NCBI GenBank assembly: GCA_963726335.1 | Contig: CAVSCD010000002.1 | Location: 310,001 to 374,000, forward strand | DNA length: 64,000 nt | Source: CAVSCD01 sp963726335 | Lineage (GTDB): Bacteria > Acidobacteriota > Aminicenantia > Aminicenantales > UBA8522 | Direction: 5' to 3' | Translations under genes and position numbers: made by a program | The notes under the pieces: generated by a model | The model's input: the letters and a program-made list of their open reading frames with translations, nothing else | The model's database searches: none | Told to the model about the DNA's origin: nothing | Shown here: piece after piece, positions 18,903-27,694 of the stretch | Numbering within the stretch: position 1 is the first letter of the stretch | Layout of the letters: each line of letters begins with the position of its first letter

Positions 18903-20703
18903 CTACTTAACGGACGCTCGCGCCCGGGTGATGACGTCGGCCCGGACCCACCAGGCGTGGCTTTCGCCGCCGCGGTTGCTCACAAAGAACAGGTACTTTC
19001 CGTCGGCCGTGACGACCGGGCAGAGTTCTATCCCCGGGCTGTTGACCTCGGGGCCAAGCCTGACGGGTTCGGACCACGTTTCGCCGGCGCCCCGGAAGCT
19101 GACCCAGAGGTCGTATTCCCGCGAGAACACAAGATAGCTTCCGTCGGGCGAGATGAAGGGAGTCGTCTCTCCGCCGGCGGAGTTGACGGGCCCCCCCAGG
19201 TTGACCGGCTTCTCGTATCTCCCCCCGGCGAACCGGGCCAGGTAGATATCGCCCGAACCGAGGCTGTCCGCGGACTGCCCGCCGAAGTAGAGGTTCCCTT
19301 CTTGTCCAGTGAAAATGCCCAATGCATGTTGTGAGCGTTGACGAGAGGATCGAGCGGCCGGGGCTCGGACCAGCCGTCCGCGGCCCTGTCCGCATACCAG
19401 ATCCCTCGCCTCCGCCCTGTTGACCGCCCCGCCGGGAGGCCGGAGGAAATGAAATAGATCCTTTTCCCGTCGGCCGAGAAAAACGGGACGTCGTCGTTTA
19501 TCATCCGGGCCCGAAAAGGCGGCCCAGTCCGGCGCCGACCAGCGGCCGCCCGCGCGTTTCATCATGAGCAGGCCGCCCTGGGAATAGGTTTCTCCCGGGA
19601 AAGTCATCATCGGCGCCCAGTAGACCTCGTTTCCGTCAGGCGAAAATACCGCCGTGCTGTGGAGGCCCCAGATCGACGAGATGATGCCCAGGGCGAACAG
19701 TTCGGGTCTGCTCTCCGGAGGTTTCTGGCCGAGGTAATCTCCCTCGAGGACCGGGAACCGGATCCCGGATGTCTCGGCACCCTTATGGGCCAGAAGCCCG
19801 GCCACGGCATCCATCCCCCGCTCGCGGGCGACGTTGTAGGCCGTCTGTCCCATGAGCGTCCGGGCGTTGAGGGGCGAGCCCCGCTCGATGAGCTTAAAGG
19901 CCGACTGTGTCCGGCCGTCCCGGGCGGCGTAATGAAGCGGCGTCCAACCGTAGCGGTTGCGGGCCGAGGGGTCGAGACCTTTGTCGAGGAGGAGGCCGAC
20001 GATTTCGGCCGCGCTGCCGGCTGCCGCCGCATGAAGAAGAGATCCGTCATCGGTCTCGATGGCCTTCAGGTCGGGGCTTCCCTCCGTCAGCCGGCCGAAG
20101 AGGGTTGTCAGGCCGTGGGAAACAGCCAGGGAGATCGCCGCCCGCCAGTCGTCGCCCCCCGTGGGGATCTTCGCTCCCCGCGCCAGCAGCAGGTCGACGA
20201 ACTTCGCGCTTGCCGCGCCAGGCGGCAAGCCCGATGGCCGTTTCGCCGAACTTATCGGCCGCGTTGACGTCGGCCCCGGCGTCGAGGAGCAAACGGGCTG
20301 TCCCGGCCCCTCCCCCCTCACGGGCGCAGAGGATCAGGGTCGTGCGCAGATAATCGTCACGCGCTTCAAGCGCCGCTCCCTTATTGAGCAGCATCGCCGC
20401 CGCGGCCTCGCGGTCGTTCATCGCCGCCAGATGGAGTGGAGTCTTGGCCTGCGCGGTCTGAAGCTCCAGCTTGGCGCCCTTATCCACGAGATAGCTGATG
20501 ATCTCGGTGTCCCCTTCCCTGGCGGCGTAGTGGAGAGGCGTCAAACCGTCGCCGTCCCGCGAATCAACGACCCCGGGCGACTTTTCGACGAGCGCCTTGA
20601 CAGCGGCGACTCTCCTCGCGCGAAGGGCCTCGAAAATTTCCTGCGGCAGAGCCCCGGCCGCCAGGGACAATATCGACAAGCAGGCGATGAGCAGCTTTTT
20701 CAT
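18903..20703 (-). pseudogene. Ankyrin-repeat + PD40 propeller secreted protein, frameshifted
   Basis: Starts MKKLLIACLSILSLAAGA (Sec signal), then about eight ankyrin repeats (GDGLTPLHYAAREGDTEI, GWTPLHYAARDGRT), then a PD40/TolB-like beta-propeller (AVFSPDGNEVYW, FISPDGSYLVFSR, VVTADGKYLFFVSNRGG). The reading frame changes three times: an extra base near 20201 (GAAGTTCGTCGAC read for GAAGTCGTCGAC), a shift near 19500, and a missing base in the GGGAA run near 19293. Each restores the expected protein in another frame, so either recent inactivation or base-calling error is possible. Unbroken it would be about 600 residues and periplasmic. Function unknown. Confidence 0.75.
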
Positions 20704-20902
20704 GAAGCGACCTCCTCCGATGCCGGATGGGCCAGCCCGAAAACTGAGACCAAGGAGATATTCTAACGCATCGCAACGAGCGGAAAAAGCCGGTTCTCCG
20801 GGCGTGCCTTGACAGGGCGTGCCTTGACTTAGAATCCCGCGAGTGCCATAAAGGGGGCATCAGCACGCCGCGCATTACCAGTTGCCGGATGGAGGCGTTC
20901 AG

Positions 20903-22057
20903 TTGACCAGGCGTGACCTTTTTCGTTTCGGCTTGACCGGCACCGCTCTCTCCTGGCTCGGCAGCGGCTGCCAGCAGAAGATCAGCCAGGGCTCATCGGG
21001 ACAGACAAACCCGCCCACGGAGCCGGAGGCGGTTTACGTATTGACCGACGGAAAGACCCTGTACGACGATTTCGACGGCCACGGAAATCTCCAGTCTTAC
21101 AATAACCAGAACCTCGCCGAAGCGGGCAAGATCAACTCCGTATTATGGAATGTCTGGACGGGCTGGGGGACGGCCGATATCGTCGGCGATCCTATAGCCG
21201 GTTCGGCCGGCAGCCTGCTGACCGCGGTCAACGAAGACGGCCAGAGGGTTGAATACCGGCCGCAGGGAAACACGGGCCTGGAGATCAAGCAGGTCTATGG
21301 GGCCGACGGGCGGCTGATCGAGGCCGTCCCGCACGTTCCGGGAGAGCCCTACCATGGCTCCCGGAAAATGACGTGGTTTGGCGCCATGGACGGCTATCTT
21401 GTAACTCCGGACGGACCTGTTCGCGTGCAGAAAGGCAAAGTCTACGGGATCGCCCGGATCGCGCCCGCTGGAGCCGGCGGCAATGTCCTCAAGCTGGCGG
21501 GAAGCCTCAGGGCGGGCAGTGTCTCGCTCGAGATCAGCAATCCGGACGAGTGCGAGGCCGCGGACAACAAATCTTTCAGCGCCGACCTGATGCTGTCTTC
21601 AGAATCGACGTCCTCGCGGCTCAGCGCCGTTCTCGATTTTCATACGACCATTCCCGACCAGTACCCGGGAAAGAGCTGGCTCACCCAGATCGGAATCGGC
21701 ACGATGGGCTCCGACGCCCTCCATATCATCGGCCAGTGCGTGAACGTGAACACCGGGTACCGCTTCCTCGACTTCCTGGGGGACGCCCAGCCGGATACCT
21801 GGTACAACCTGCGCGTGGATATGCTCACGAACAAAGATGACGGCACGCTGGGCGAAAAAGAGCTGCGGGTCGATTTCTACGTCAACGGAGCGCTTCTGGC
21901 GTCCACCATTCCGGAGGATAGCGACGTCGTCCTGGACCGGCAGAGGACGGGCGCCGGACCGAGCCGGATCCTGACCGTGGGCACCAACCAGGATCAGAAG
22001 AGCGCCGTGGCCTTCTACGACAACGTCCGGGCCGTGTACAGGAACAGGATCGGCTAA
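20903..22057 (+). CDS. Hypothetical Tat-type lipoprotein, laminin/concanavalin-like
   Basis: About 384 residues. The likely start is TTG at 20903, because GGAGG lies 7-8 bases before it; an ATG at 20882 is in frame but without a site. The N-terminus TRRDLFRFGLTGTALSWLGS then GC combines a twin-arginine motif and a lipobox. The mature chain is beta-rich and without cysteines (LYDDFDGHGNLQSY, LSSESTSSRLSAVLDFH, YNLRVDMLTNKDDG), as in concanavalin-like sandwich domains. No catalytic motif is recognised. It is followed by a clear terminator. Confidence 0.7.
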   Translation: MTRRDLFRFGLTGTALSWLGSGCQQKISQGSSGQTNPPTEPEAVYVLTDGKTLYDDFDGHGNLQSYNNQNLAEAGKINSVLWNVWTGWGTADIVGDPIAGSAGSLLTAVNEDGQRVEYRPQGNTGLEIKQVYGADGRLIEAVPHVPGEPYHGSRKMTWFGAMDGYLVTPDGPVRVQKGKVYGIARIAPAGAGGNVLKLAGSLRAGSVSLEISNPDECEAADNKSFSADLMLSSESTSSRLSAVLDFHTTIPDQYPGKSWLTQIGIGTMGSDALHIIGQCVNVNTGYRFLDFLGDAQPDTWYNLRVDMLTNKDDGTLGEKELRVDFYVNGALLASTIPEDSDVVLDRQRTGAGPSRILTVGTNQDQKSAVAFYDNVRAVYRNRIG

Positions 22058-22059
22058 AA

Positions 22060-22098
22060 AGGAGGCTCCCCTGTATGGCCTCCCGGAGCCCGTCTTTT
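22060..22098 (+). terminator. Rho-independent terminator after the Tat lipoprotein gene
   Basis: A stem formed by GGCTCC and GGAGCC (with the alternative GGAGG/CCTCC pairing) is followed by CGTCTTTTTT, directly after the stop codon of the plus-strand gene. Confidence 0.75.
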
Positions 22099-22230
22099 TT
22101 CCCTGACGTTATCGCCGAGGGTGGGCGCTTTCCCTTGACTCCACTTCGATGGCCAGGCCCTGATACTTATCGGCTCTTGGAAGACGGATGTCCACGACAT
22201 TCTTCCCCCCCGCTTTTATTATTATGTTAC

Positions 22231-22282
22231 AAGGCGGCTGCCCCCTCCCCCGCACGCCGCGGAGGGAGGGGGCAGCCGCCTT
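22231..22282. terminator. Long perfect hairpin between converging genes
   Basis: A perfect 19-bp inverted repeat (22231-22249 and 22264-22282, core GGCGGCTGCCCCCTCCC) with a 14-base loop sits between converging genes and downstream of the OmpA-like gene. There is no strong T-run on either side, so it may act as a transcription block or RNA 3'-end stabiliser rather than a classical terminator. Confidence 0.55.
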
Positions 22283-22318
22283 CTGCTTGCCGTTGTCCGA
22301 TAAACCTTGCCGAAACTC

Positions 22319-22996
22319 TTAAGCCTGGCCGTACACCAGGATCTCGATGCGGCGGTTTTGGGCGCGTCCTTCCCGGGTCGTGTTGTCGACCGCGGGCTGA
22401 GAGCTCCCCAGGCTGATCACCTCCATCCGGTGAAGAGGGAGGTGGTATTGGCGGTAGAGATAATCCCTCACGGCCTCCGCCCGCTTCTGGCCCAGGGCGA
22501 GATTATGGGCATCCGGACCGACGTTGTCGGTATGGCCTTGGATCTCGAGATATACGCCCTTGTTCTCCGCGATCAGCTTCTGGACGAAGGCGTCGAGGAC
22601 GGCCTTGGCTTCCGGGGACAGCTCGGCGCTGTCGAACCCGAATTTGGCGTCGCCGGTGCGCACCGTCTCCTTGGAGATGAGCTGGCCGCGGACGAGCCCC
22701 CTGACCTCCTCGATCTTGGCGTCGGCCGCCTTGATCTCGGAATCCTGCTTCCCGACGAGATCGCCGATGGTCGCCAGCTTGGCGTCGTGCTCGCCGAGCC
22801 GCTTCTGGCTCTCTTCGACTTCGGAGCTCACGCTCTCCACCTTCTTGTCGAGATCCGTGACCTGCTGGGTAACGAACTTCTTCGTGGCGCAGTCTGCCGT
22901 AAACAGAACAACGAGCGCCAAAACCGGGATCAGGAAGAGCACCGGCTTGCGGTCCTTTCCGGTCAGATCTCTAACGGTCTTAATTAAGTTTCTCAT
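22319..22996 (-). CDS. OmpA-family peptidoglycan-associated lipoprotein
   Basis: A 225-residue protein with an N-terminal hydrophobic helix ending FTADC (lipobox-like Cys near residue 36). A long heptad coiled coil follows at about 40-105 (VTDLDKKVESVSSEVEESQ), then a C-terminal OmpA domain (about 110-225) with GHTDNVG and the Asp/Arg pair used to hold diaminopimelate (NLALGQKRAEAVRDYL, GRAQNRRIEI). It likely tethers the outer membrane to peptidoglycan. It is preceded by an exact sigma-54 promoter at 23020-23035 and GlrR-like sites, so it is probably controlled by the adjacent NtrC-family regulator as an envelope-stress output. Confidence 0.9.
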   Translation of the reverse strand: MRNLIKTVRDLTGKDRKPVLFLIPVLALVVLFTADCATKKFVTQQVTDLDKKVESVSSEVEESQKRLGEHDAKLATIGDLVGKQDSEIKAADAKIEEVRGLVRGQLISKETVRTGDAKFGFDSAELSPEAKAVLDAFVQKLIAENKGVYLEIQGHTDNVGPDAHNLALGQKRAEAVRDYLYRQYHLPLHRMEVISLGSSQPAVDNTTREGRAQNRRIEILVYGQA

Positions 22997-23019
22997 AATT
23001 CACCTCTGCCCTCTCTAAA

Positions 23020-23035
23020 GCAAGCGCCGTGCCAG
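23020..23035 (-). promoter_or_regulatory. Sigma-54 promoter of the OmpA-family gene
   Basis: On the minus strand this reads TGGCACGGCGCTTGCT, matching the RpoN consensus TGGCAC-N5-TTGCW at every defined position. The GG (-24) and GC (-12) elements are correctly spaced, and it ends 23 bases before the ATG of the OmpA-family gene. Confidence 0.88.
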
Positions 23036-23157
23036 TCGCCGAAACAGCCGGCTGAGAATGCCCCCGGATTACGGCTAACATATTTAAATACAATGCCTTA
23101 CAAAATTAATTTGAGCGTCCGTGGGGCCGGTCCAAGCGCCCGGGAAATGATGACGGC

Positions 23158-23175
23158 TGTCCAAATCCTTAGACA
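23158..23175 (-). promoter_or_regulatory. Exact GlrR/QseF-type activator site TGTC-N10-GACA
   Basis: TGTCCAAATCCTTAGACA, an exact match to the TGTC-N10-GACA motif bound by enterobacterial GlrR (QseF). It lies about 125-155 bp upstream of the sigma-54 promoter, a normal distance for a looping activator. Confidence 0.72.
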
Positions 23176-23236
23176 AAATCCGGACGGCCGCCGGCCGAAA
23201 TCATGGATTTTCAGGCGGGAACCCGGTTCTGCCGGG

Positions 23237-23254
23237 TGTCTAAAATATTGGACG
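23237..23254 (-). promoter_or_regulatory. Second GlrR-like site with one mismatch
   Basis: TGTCTAAAATATTGGACG keeps TGTC-N10-GAC with G for the final A, 79 bp from the first site and immediately beyond the stop codon of the regulator gene. Paired sites are usual for sigma-54 activators. Confidence 0.55.
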
Positions 23255-23261
23255 GCGGGTT

Positions 23262-24617
23262 CTAACGCCAGTCGGATGGTTTCAAACCGTGTTTTTTAGC
23301 CAGGTAATACAGCCCGGACCGCTGTCTCTGGGCGAGGCGGGCGGCTTCCTGGAAATTGCCCTTCGTCGCGGCCAGGAGCCGCCTGAGATATTCTTTCTCG
23401 AATTCCTCCTTGGCCTCGTCGAACGTCCTCATCGCCGAGCCCTGGCCCATTCCCGAGAGCAGGATATCCTCGGGGACCATCCGGGTGCCCGCGGTCATCG
23501 CCACGGCATGCTCGATCTTGTTCTCCAGCTCGCGCACGTTCCCCGGCCAATCGTAGGCCATCATCTTGCGCATGGCCTCGGGGGTGATGCCCTCGATCGT
23601 CTTTCCCAATTTACGGCCGTAGATTTTCAGGAAATGCTCGGCCAGGAGGGGAATGTCTTCCCGGCGCTCCCGGAGCGGCGGCAGGTCGAGTGGAATGACC
23701 TGGATCCGGTAATAGAGGTCTTCCCGGAACCTCCCCGCCTCGACCTCCTTCTTGAGGTCCTTGTTCGTCGCCACGATGACCCGGACATCGACCTTCTGGG
23801 TCCGCTCGCCTCCCACCGGCTTGAATTCCTGCTCCTGGAGCACCCTCAAGAGCTTGACCTGGACCTGGGGCGGGGTTTCGCCGATCTCGTCGAGAAAGAT
23901 CGTCCCGTTGTCGGCCATCGCGAACAATCCCCTGCGGGATTGCCGGGCGTCGGTGAAGGCGCCCTTTTCGTGGCCGAACAGCTCGCTTTCGAGAAGCGTC
24001 TCGGGCAGGGCGGCGCAGCTCACGGCGATGAACGGGGCGTTCCGGCGGCGGCTGTGGATGTGGATCGCCTTAGCCACCAGCTCTTTGCCGGTGCCGCTTT
24101 CGCCGTAGATCCGGACGGTGAAGTCCGTCCGGGCGATCTGGGCGATCTGCTCGAACACCTTGACCATCTTGGCGCTGCGGCCGATGATGTTGGCGAAATC
24201 GTATTTCTCCTCGACCAGCGTCTTGAGGTTCCTGACCTGAAAGGTCAGCCGCTGCTTGTCCAGGGCGTTCTTGACGTTCATCAACAGCGCCTTGGCGTCG
24301 AAGGGCTTCGTCAGATAGCTGTAGGCTCCCTTCCGGATCGCGGCCACGGCGCTTTCGATGCTGCCGTAAGCCGTCAGGATGATGACCGGCAGGTCGGGGT
24401 CGAGAAGAAGCAGGTCGGCCATGAGATCCAGGCCGTCCGTTGAAGCCAGCTTGAGATCGGTGATCGCCAGGTTGAAGGCCTCTTCTTTGGCCTTGGCCTG
24501 GGCCTCCGCCGCCGTGGCGACGGCGGTGACAGTGTAGCCTTCGGCCTCGAGTCGCGCCCGGACCACCTCCAGTATGTTGGGGTCATCGTCGACGACCAGG
24601 ATCCTGTCTCTGTTCAT
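23262..24617 (-). CDS. NtrC-family sigma-54-dependent response regulator (GlrR/QseF-like)
   Basis: 451 residues. REC at 1-125 (VVDDDPN, phospho-Asp in AITDLKL, KPFD). A AAA+ sigma-54-interaction domain at about 140-375 has Walker A GESGTGKE, the GAFTDA loop that contacts sigma-54, Walker B GTIFLDEIGE and the arginine finger region GNVRELEN. A Fis-type helix-turn-helix sits at the C-terminus (ATKGNFQEAARLAQRQRSGLYYLAKKHG). It activates sigma-54 promoters after phosphorylation by the kinase two genes upstream. Its stop and the next gene's sigma-54 promoter flank the GlrR-like sites. Membership of the GlrR/QseF group is inferred from operon layout and binding sites. Confidence 0.93.
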   Translation of the reverse strand: MNRDRILVVDDDPNILEVVRARLEAEGYTVTAVATAAEAQAKAKEEAFNLAITDLKLASTDGLDLMADLLLLDPDLPVIILTAYGSIESAVAAIRKGAYSYLTKPFDAKALLMNVKNALDKQRLTFQVRNLKTLVEEKYDFANIIGRSAKMVKVFEQIAQIARTDFTVRIYGESGTGKELVAKAIHIHSRRRNAPFIAVSCAALPETLLESELFGHEKGAFTDARQSRRGLFAMADNGTIFLDEIGETPPQVQVKLLRVLQEQEFKPVGGERTQKVDVRVIVATNKDLKKEVEAGRFREDLYYRIQVIPLDLPPLRERREDIPLLAEHFLKIYGRKLGKTIEGITPEAMRKMMAYDWPGNVRELENKIEHAVAMTAGTRMVPEDILLSGMGQGSAMRTFDEAKEEFEKEYLRRLLAATKGNFQEAARLAQRQRSGLYYLAKKHGLKPSDWR

Positions 24618-24618
24618 G

Positions 24619-25251
24619 TCACTTTATCCCCTTGGCCTTTCTTTCGGATTGGATGTCGATCTCCTTCATTTTCCTCAACTGCCGCTGGAGGGATTCGAGG
24701 GAGGCCTTTTGGCTCTCGACAAGGGCCTCCAGCTCTTTGAGCTTCTTGGCCTTGAGGTTCAGCTCCGCGGACCAGGCGGCTTCGCGCTCCAGGCGCTCCG
24801 CCTCGATCCTGGCGAATTCGCGATCCGCCAGGAGCTTGTTCTTCGCCAGCTCGGCCTGCGCCGCCTCGATCTCCGATTCGAGAGAGACGAGCTTTTCCAG
24901 GAGCCCCAGCCAGACCTGGCTCTGGGCATTAAGCCGGCTTTTCGGGAACTCCTGGCGCAGTCGCCGAAAACAGGCCAGGGACCTGGCGAAATCCGGCTCC
25001 GGATTGCCGGCCGCCGCATAAAGACCGCCAAGGTTGAAAAGCACCTTGTCCTGCCACGGGTTTTGAGAAGGATCACGGAGCGTTTGTTCGTACTTGGCGA
25101 TGGCGGCTCGATAATCGCCCCGGCCGGCGAGGTATTCGGCTTGGGCGATCTTCTGTCGGGTTTCGGCTTTCCGGGGTGAAAGCAGCGCCGTCGAACAACC
25201 GGCTGCGGCCAGGACGGCGCACAATAGGGCCAGGTTGCGTGTCATTGTCAT
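24619..25251 (-). CDS. Lipoprotein with TPR and coiled coil, positioned like QseG/YfhG
   Basis: 210 residues. A lipobox (LAAAGC, Cys 19) is followed by TPR-like helices (YLAGRGDYRAAIAKYEQTL, DKVLFNLGGLYAAAG) to about residue 115, then a charged coiled coil (about 120-205). It lies between the kinase and regulator genes, 1 bp from the regulator start and 16 bp from the kinase end, so certainly co-transcribed. In Enterobacteriaceae the middle gene of qseE-qseG-qseF encodes an outer-membrane lipoprotein that contacts the kinase. Sequence similarity to QseG is not evident by eye; the parallel is positional. Confidence 0.72.
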   Translation of the reverse strand: MTMTRNLALLCAVLAAAGCSTALLSPRKAETRQKIAQAEYLAGRGDYRAAIAKYEQTLRDPSQNPWQDKVLFNLGGLYAAAGNPEPDFARSLACFRRLRQEFPKSRLNAQSQVWLGLLEKLVSLESEIEAAQAELAKNKLLADREFARIEAERLEREAAWSAELNLKAKKLKELEALVESQKASLESLQRQLRKMKEIDIQSERKAKGIK

Positions 25252-25267
25252 TCCACTTTGTCCCTTC

Positions 25268-26839
25268 TTAACCGGAAGCCGGCGCGGCCGGTCGTCTGTC
25301 TCCGAGAGGCAGGCTGAAAGTGAAGGTGCTGCCTTTCCCGGGGAGGCTGTCGACCCAGATCCGGCCGCCGTGCGCCTGAACGATGTGCCGGGCGATGGAC
25401 AATCCCAGGCCCGTGCCCTTCGTCCCCGGGACTCCCGTCTGTTTGATCTCCTGGAATTTGTCGAAGATCCGGGTCTGATACTCCGGAGGGATGCCGATCC
25501 CGGTATCGGAAACGCTCACCCGGAGGGAGCGGCCTTCGGGCGCGTTTTTCGGGTCCGCCGGCGGGGGATCGAAAAGGCCGGCCCGGACCTCGATCGTGCC
25601 CTTTTCCGGAGTGTATTTTATGGCGTTGCCCAGGAGGTTCACCACGACTTGCTGGATCTTGTAGATGTCCATCGGGACGAGCGGCAGGGAGTCCGCGACT
25701 TGTGACCTTAGCTGCAGGCCCTTTTTTTCAGCCAGCAGCTCGACCTCTGCCAGGGCATGGGCCAGGATGGGACGGATGTCCGCCCGGATGAAATTGTACT
25801 CCATCATGCCGGCCTCCATCTTCGAGAGGTCGAGGAGGTCGTCGATCATCTTCGAGAGCTTCTTCGTGCCCTGTTCGATGATCGTCAGGAACCGCCGCTG
25901 CTTTTCGGTGATCTCGCCGCCGGTCCCCTCGAGGAGCAGGCTGTCGGCTTCCATGACGGACGCCAGCGGAGTCCTCAGCTCATGGGAAACGTGGGAAATG
26001 AACCCGGATTTCATCTCGTCCAGCTGTTTCAGCCGAGCCGACATTTGATTGAAGGAGCGGGCCAGCTCCGCCAGTTCGGGCGGCGAATCGAGGTCGATCT
26101 GCTGGTCGAAGTCGCCCCCGGCCACCACCGTCGTCATCGCCTTGATCTTCTGGAGCGGACGATTGATCCCCTTGGTGACCGCCACGGCGACGGTCACGGC
26201 CGCCAGGAAGCTCAGGACGAGCAAGGCCTGGACCATCACCGTCGCCCGGGTCCCCATAGCTCTCAGGTCCTGGATCTTCTGGGCGATCCGCCGCTGCTGA
26301 AGGGCAGTCAGGGCGGCGAGCGTCCCGGTCACTTCCTCCCCCAGCTTTTCCCTGGCGCCCGGTTCGGCCGGGAAGGCGATGCCCTGATGAAAGGAGTTCA
26401 TCTCCTCCTCCAGGAGCGCGCTGTAGCCGCGATAGAGCGCCAGGATCTTGTTGCCCAGCTCTTTCTCTCCGGGGGAACCCAGCTTGGGGACGAGCTGACG
26501 ATGATACTGAAGGAAGTCGGCCTGGCTGATCTGGCTGAGGTTGAAAAAGGCCGCGTCGCTTGTCACCTGATATTTTTCGATGTTCCGGGCCTGGGAGAGG
26601 AAGGCATCGAGCATCTGTTTCTCCAGGTCGACGGCCTGCTGGTCGGAATAAACAAGGCCGTTGATGATCCCGGTCATCCGGTTCAGGTTGAAGAGGGAGT
26701 AGCCGACGATGACCATCAGGAGGAGGATGACCAGGAAATAGCCGGCCATGATCCGCCAGAAGATGTTCAGGCGGCGGGGGAAAGCAAAGCGGGAGGCGGA
26801 CGTCATGATCTTGGGATGCTCGACCAGAGTTTTACCCAC
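25268..26839 (-). CDS. Membrane sensor histidine kinase (GlrK/QseE-like)
   Basis: 523 residues. TM1 (about 28-50, AGYFLVILLLMVIVGYSLF), an all-helical periplasmic sensor (about 50-205), TM2 (about 208-230) and a HAMP linker (INRPLQKIKAMTTVVAGGDF) are followed by HisKA with the phospho-acceptor His in FISHVSHELRTPLASV. The ATPase domain has an N box VVNLLGNAIKYTPEKG, G1 VSDTGIGIP and G2 GTGLGLSIARHIVQAHGG. It is the first gene of a three-gene operon with a lipoprotein and the NtrC-type regulator, the same order as glrK-yfhG-glrR. The likely signal is envelope state. All catalytic motifs are intact. Confidence 0.93.
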   Translation of the reverse strand: MGKTLVEHPKIMTSASRFAFPRRLNIFWRIMAGYFLVILLLMVIVGYSLFNLNRMTGIINGLVYSDQQAVDLEKQMLDAFLSQARNIEKYQVTSDAAFFNLSQISQADFLQYHRQLVPKLGSPGEKELGNKILALYRGYSALLEEEMNSFHQGIAFPAEPGAREKLGEEVTGTLAALTALQQRRIAQKIQDLRAMGTRATVMVQALLVLSFLAAVTVAVAVTKGINRPLQKIKAMTTVVAGGDFDQQIDLDSPPELAELARSFNQMSARLKQLDEMKSGFISHVSHELRTPLASVMEADSLLLEGTGGEITEKQRRFLTIIEQGTKKLSKMIDDLLDLSKMEAGMMEYNFIRADIRPILAHALAEVELLAEKKGLQLRSQVADSLPLVPMDIYKIQQVVVNLLGNAIKYTPEKGTIEVRAGLFDPPPADPKNAPEGRSLRVSVSDTGIGIPPEYQTRIFDKFQEIKQTGVPGTKGTGLGLSIARHIVQAHGGRIWVDSLPGKGSTFTFSLPLGDRRPAAPASG

Positions 26840-27016
26840 GATTTATTATATGAATAACCGGAACGGGTGTATAGGGAACGCGACAGACTGATGCGCCGGC
26901 GCCCGAGAGGGATCCTATCGGACGATCAGATAAACGATCGCCAAGCCCACCGATAAGAACGCTAAGACCGCGAACACGTTCGCCATTTTCCCTCTATCTG
27001 AAAAAACGATGAGGAA
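26840..27016. other. Intergenic region upstream of the kinase operon
   Basis: 177 bp between the kinase start and the SRPBCC gene end. No convincing sigma-54 or sigma-70 boxes, hairpin or small gene was found. Confidence 0.4.
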
Positions 27017-27451
27017 TCACTGTGCTTCCAGAATGCCTTTCACGTTGCCGACAGCCTTCCTTAACGCCTTGCGCATCGAGTTGACCATTACCGGTGAAAA
27101 CAGCGCCATGAGCCCGCCCACCTTAAAATCGTAGACGATCGTAAACTTTGTGCCTCCGCTGATGGGCTCATAAGTGTTGTGCTGTTCATTCGTAACGGGC
27201 CCAGAGGTAATTGTCTTGCCGAACTTGCTGTGGGGCTCGTATTCCGTGGCGATGGCCGTCCATTTCATGCTGAGGCCCATCAGGCGGATGGTCCCTCTGA
27301 ACGTCGTCCCGACACGGACGGTTCCCGGCGACGTCTGTTCCGCTTCCGGAATGGTCGACTGCCACTGAGGCCAATTTTTCGCCTCCGTCGTGTAGGCGAA
27401 CACCTTGTCGGCAGGACTCTTGATCTCGACGCTCGCTTCGATTCTGGCCAT
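27017..27451 (-). CDS. SRPBCC-superfamily ligand-binding protein (polyketide-cyclase-like)
   Basis: About 144 residues from MARIEASVEIKSPADKVFAY; this start has GGGGAGG about 8 bases upstream, whereas the longer frame to 27532 has none. It has the helix-grip fold signature: an opening beta strand with SPADKVFAYTTEAKNWPQW, a middle FRGTIRLMGLSMKWTAIATEYEP, and a terminal amphipathic helix (MVNSMRKALRKAVGNVKGIL). Such proteins bind hydrophobic ligands in a cytosolic cavity. The ligand is unknown, and it stands alone with no operon partner. Confidence 0.82.
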   Translation of the reverse strand: MARIEASVEIKSPADKVFAYTTEAKNWPQWQSTIPEAEQTSPGTVRVGTTFRGTIRLMGLSMKWTAIATEYEPHSKFGKTITSGPVTNEQHNTYEPISGGTKFTIVYDFKVGGLMALFSPVMVNSMRKALRKAVGNVKGILEAQ

Positions 27452-27694
27452 CTGAAGACCTCCCCTATTTTGTGAATATTTCCCCCTCCGGTCATCTTCA
27501 GAGATTGTAATTCGCGGCTCAGGAGGTGTCAAACGCTTCCCGGCTGCGCACCGTGTGACAATAGGTCACCAGATTTTTGCGAGAATCAACGAGCCCTTCA
27601 ATAGATCAACGGCAAGCTCAAAACGACGACGATGGTGACTCCCAAGTCATTCGCGAACAACGCCTAGGCCGGCACCCACAGCAGCAATTCGATG

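Noticed and set aside
20181..20240. Programmed frameshift in the ankyrin/PD40 gene
   Set aside because: No slippery heptamer at the shift, and two more unrelated shifts occur downstream in the same gene.
23204..23240. Hairpin ACCCGG-TTCTG-CCGGGT as a terminator for the regulator gene
   Set aside because: No T-run follows on the minus strand; it overlaps the second GlrR-like site instead.
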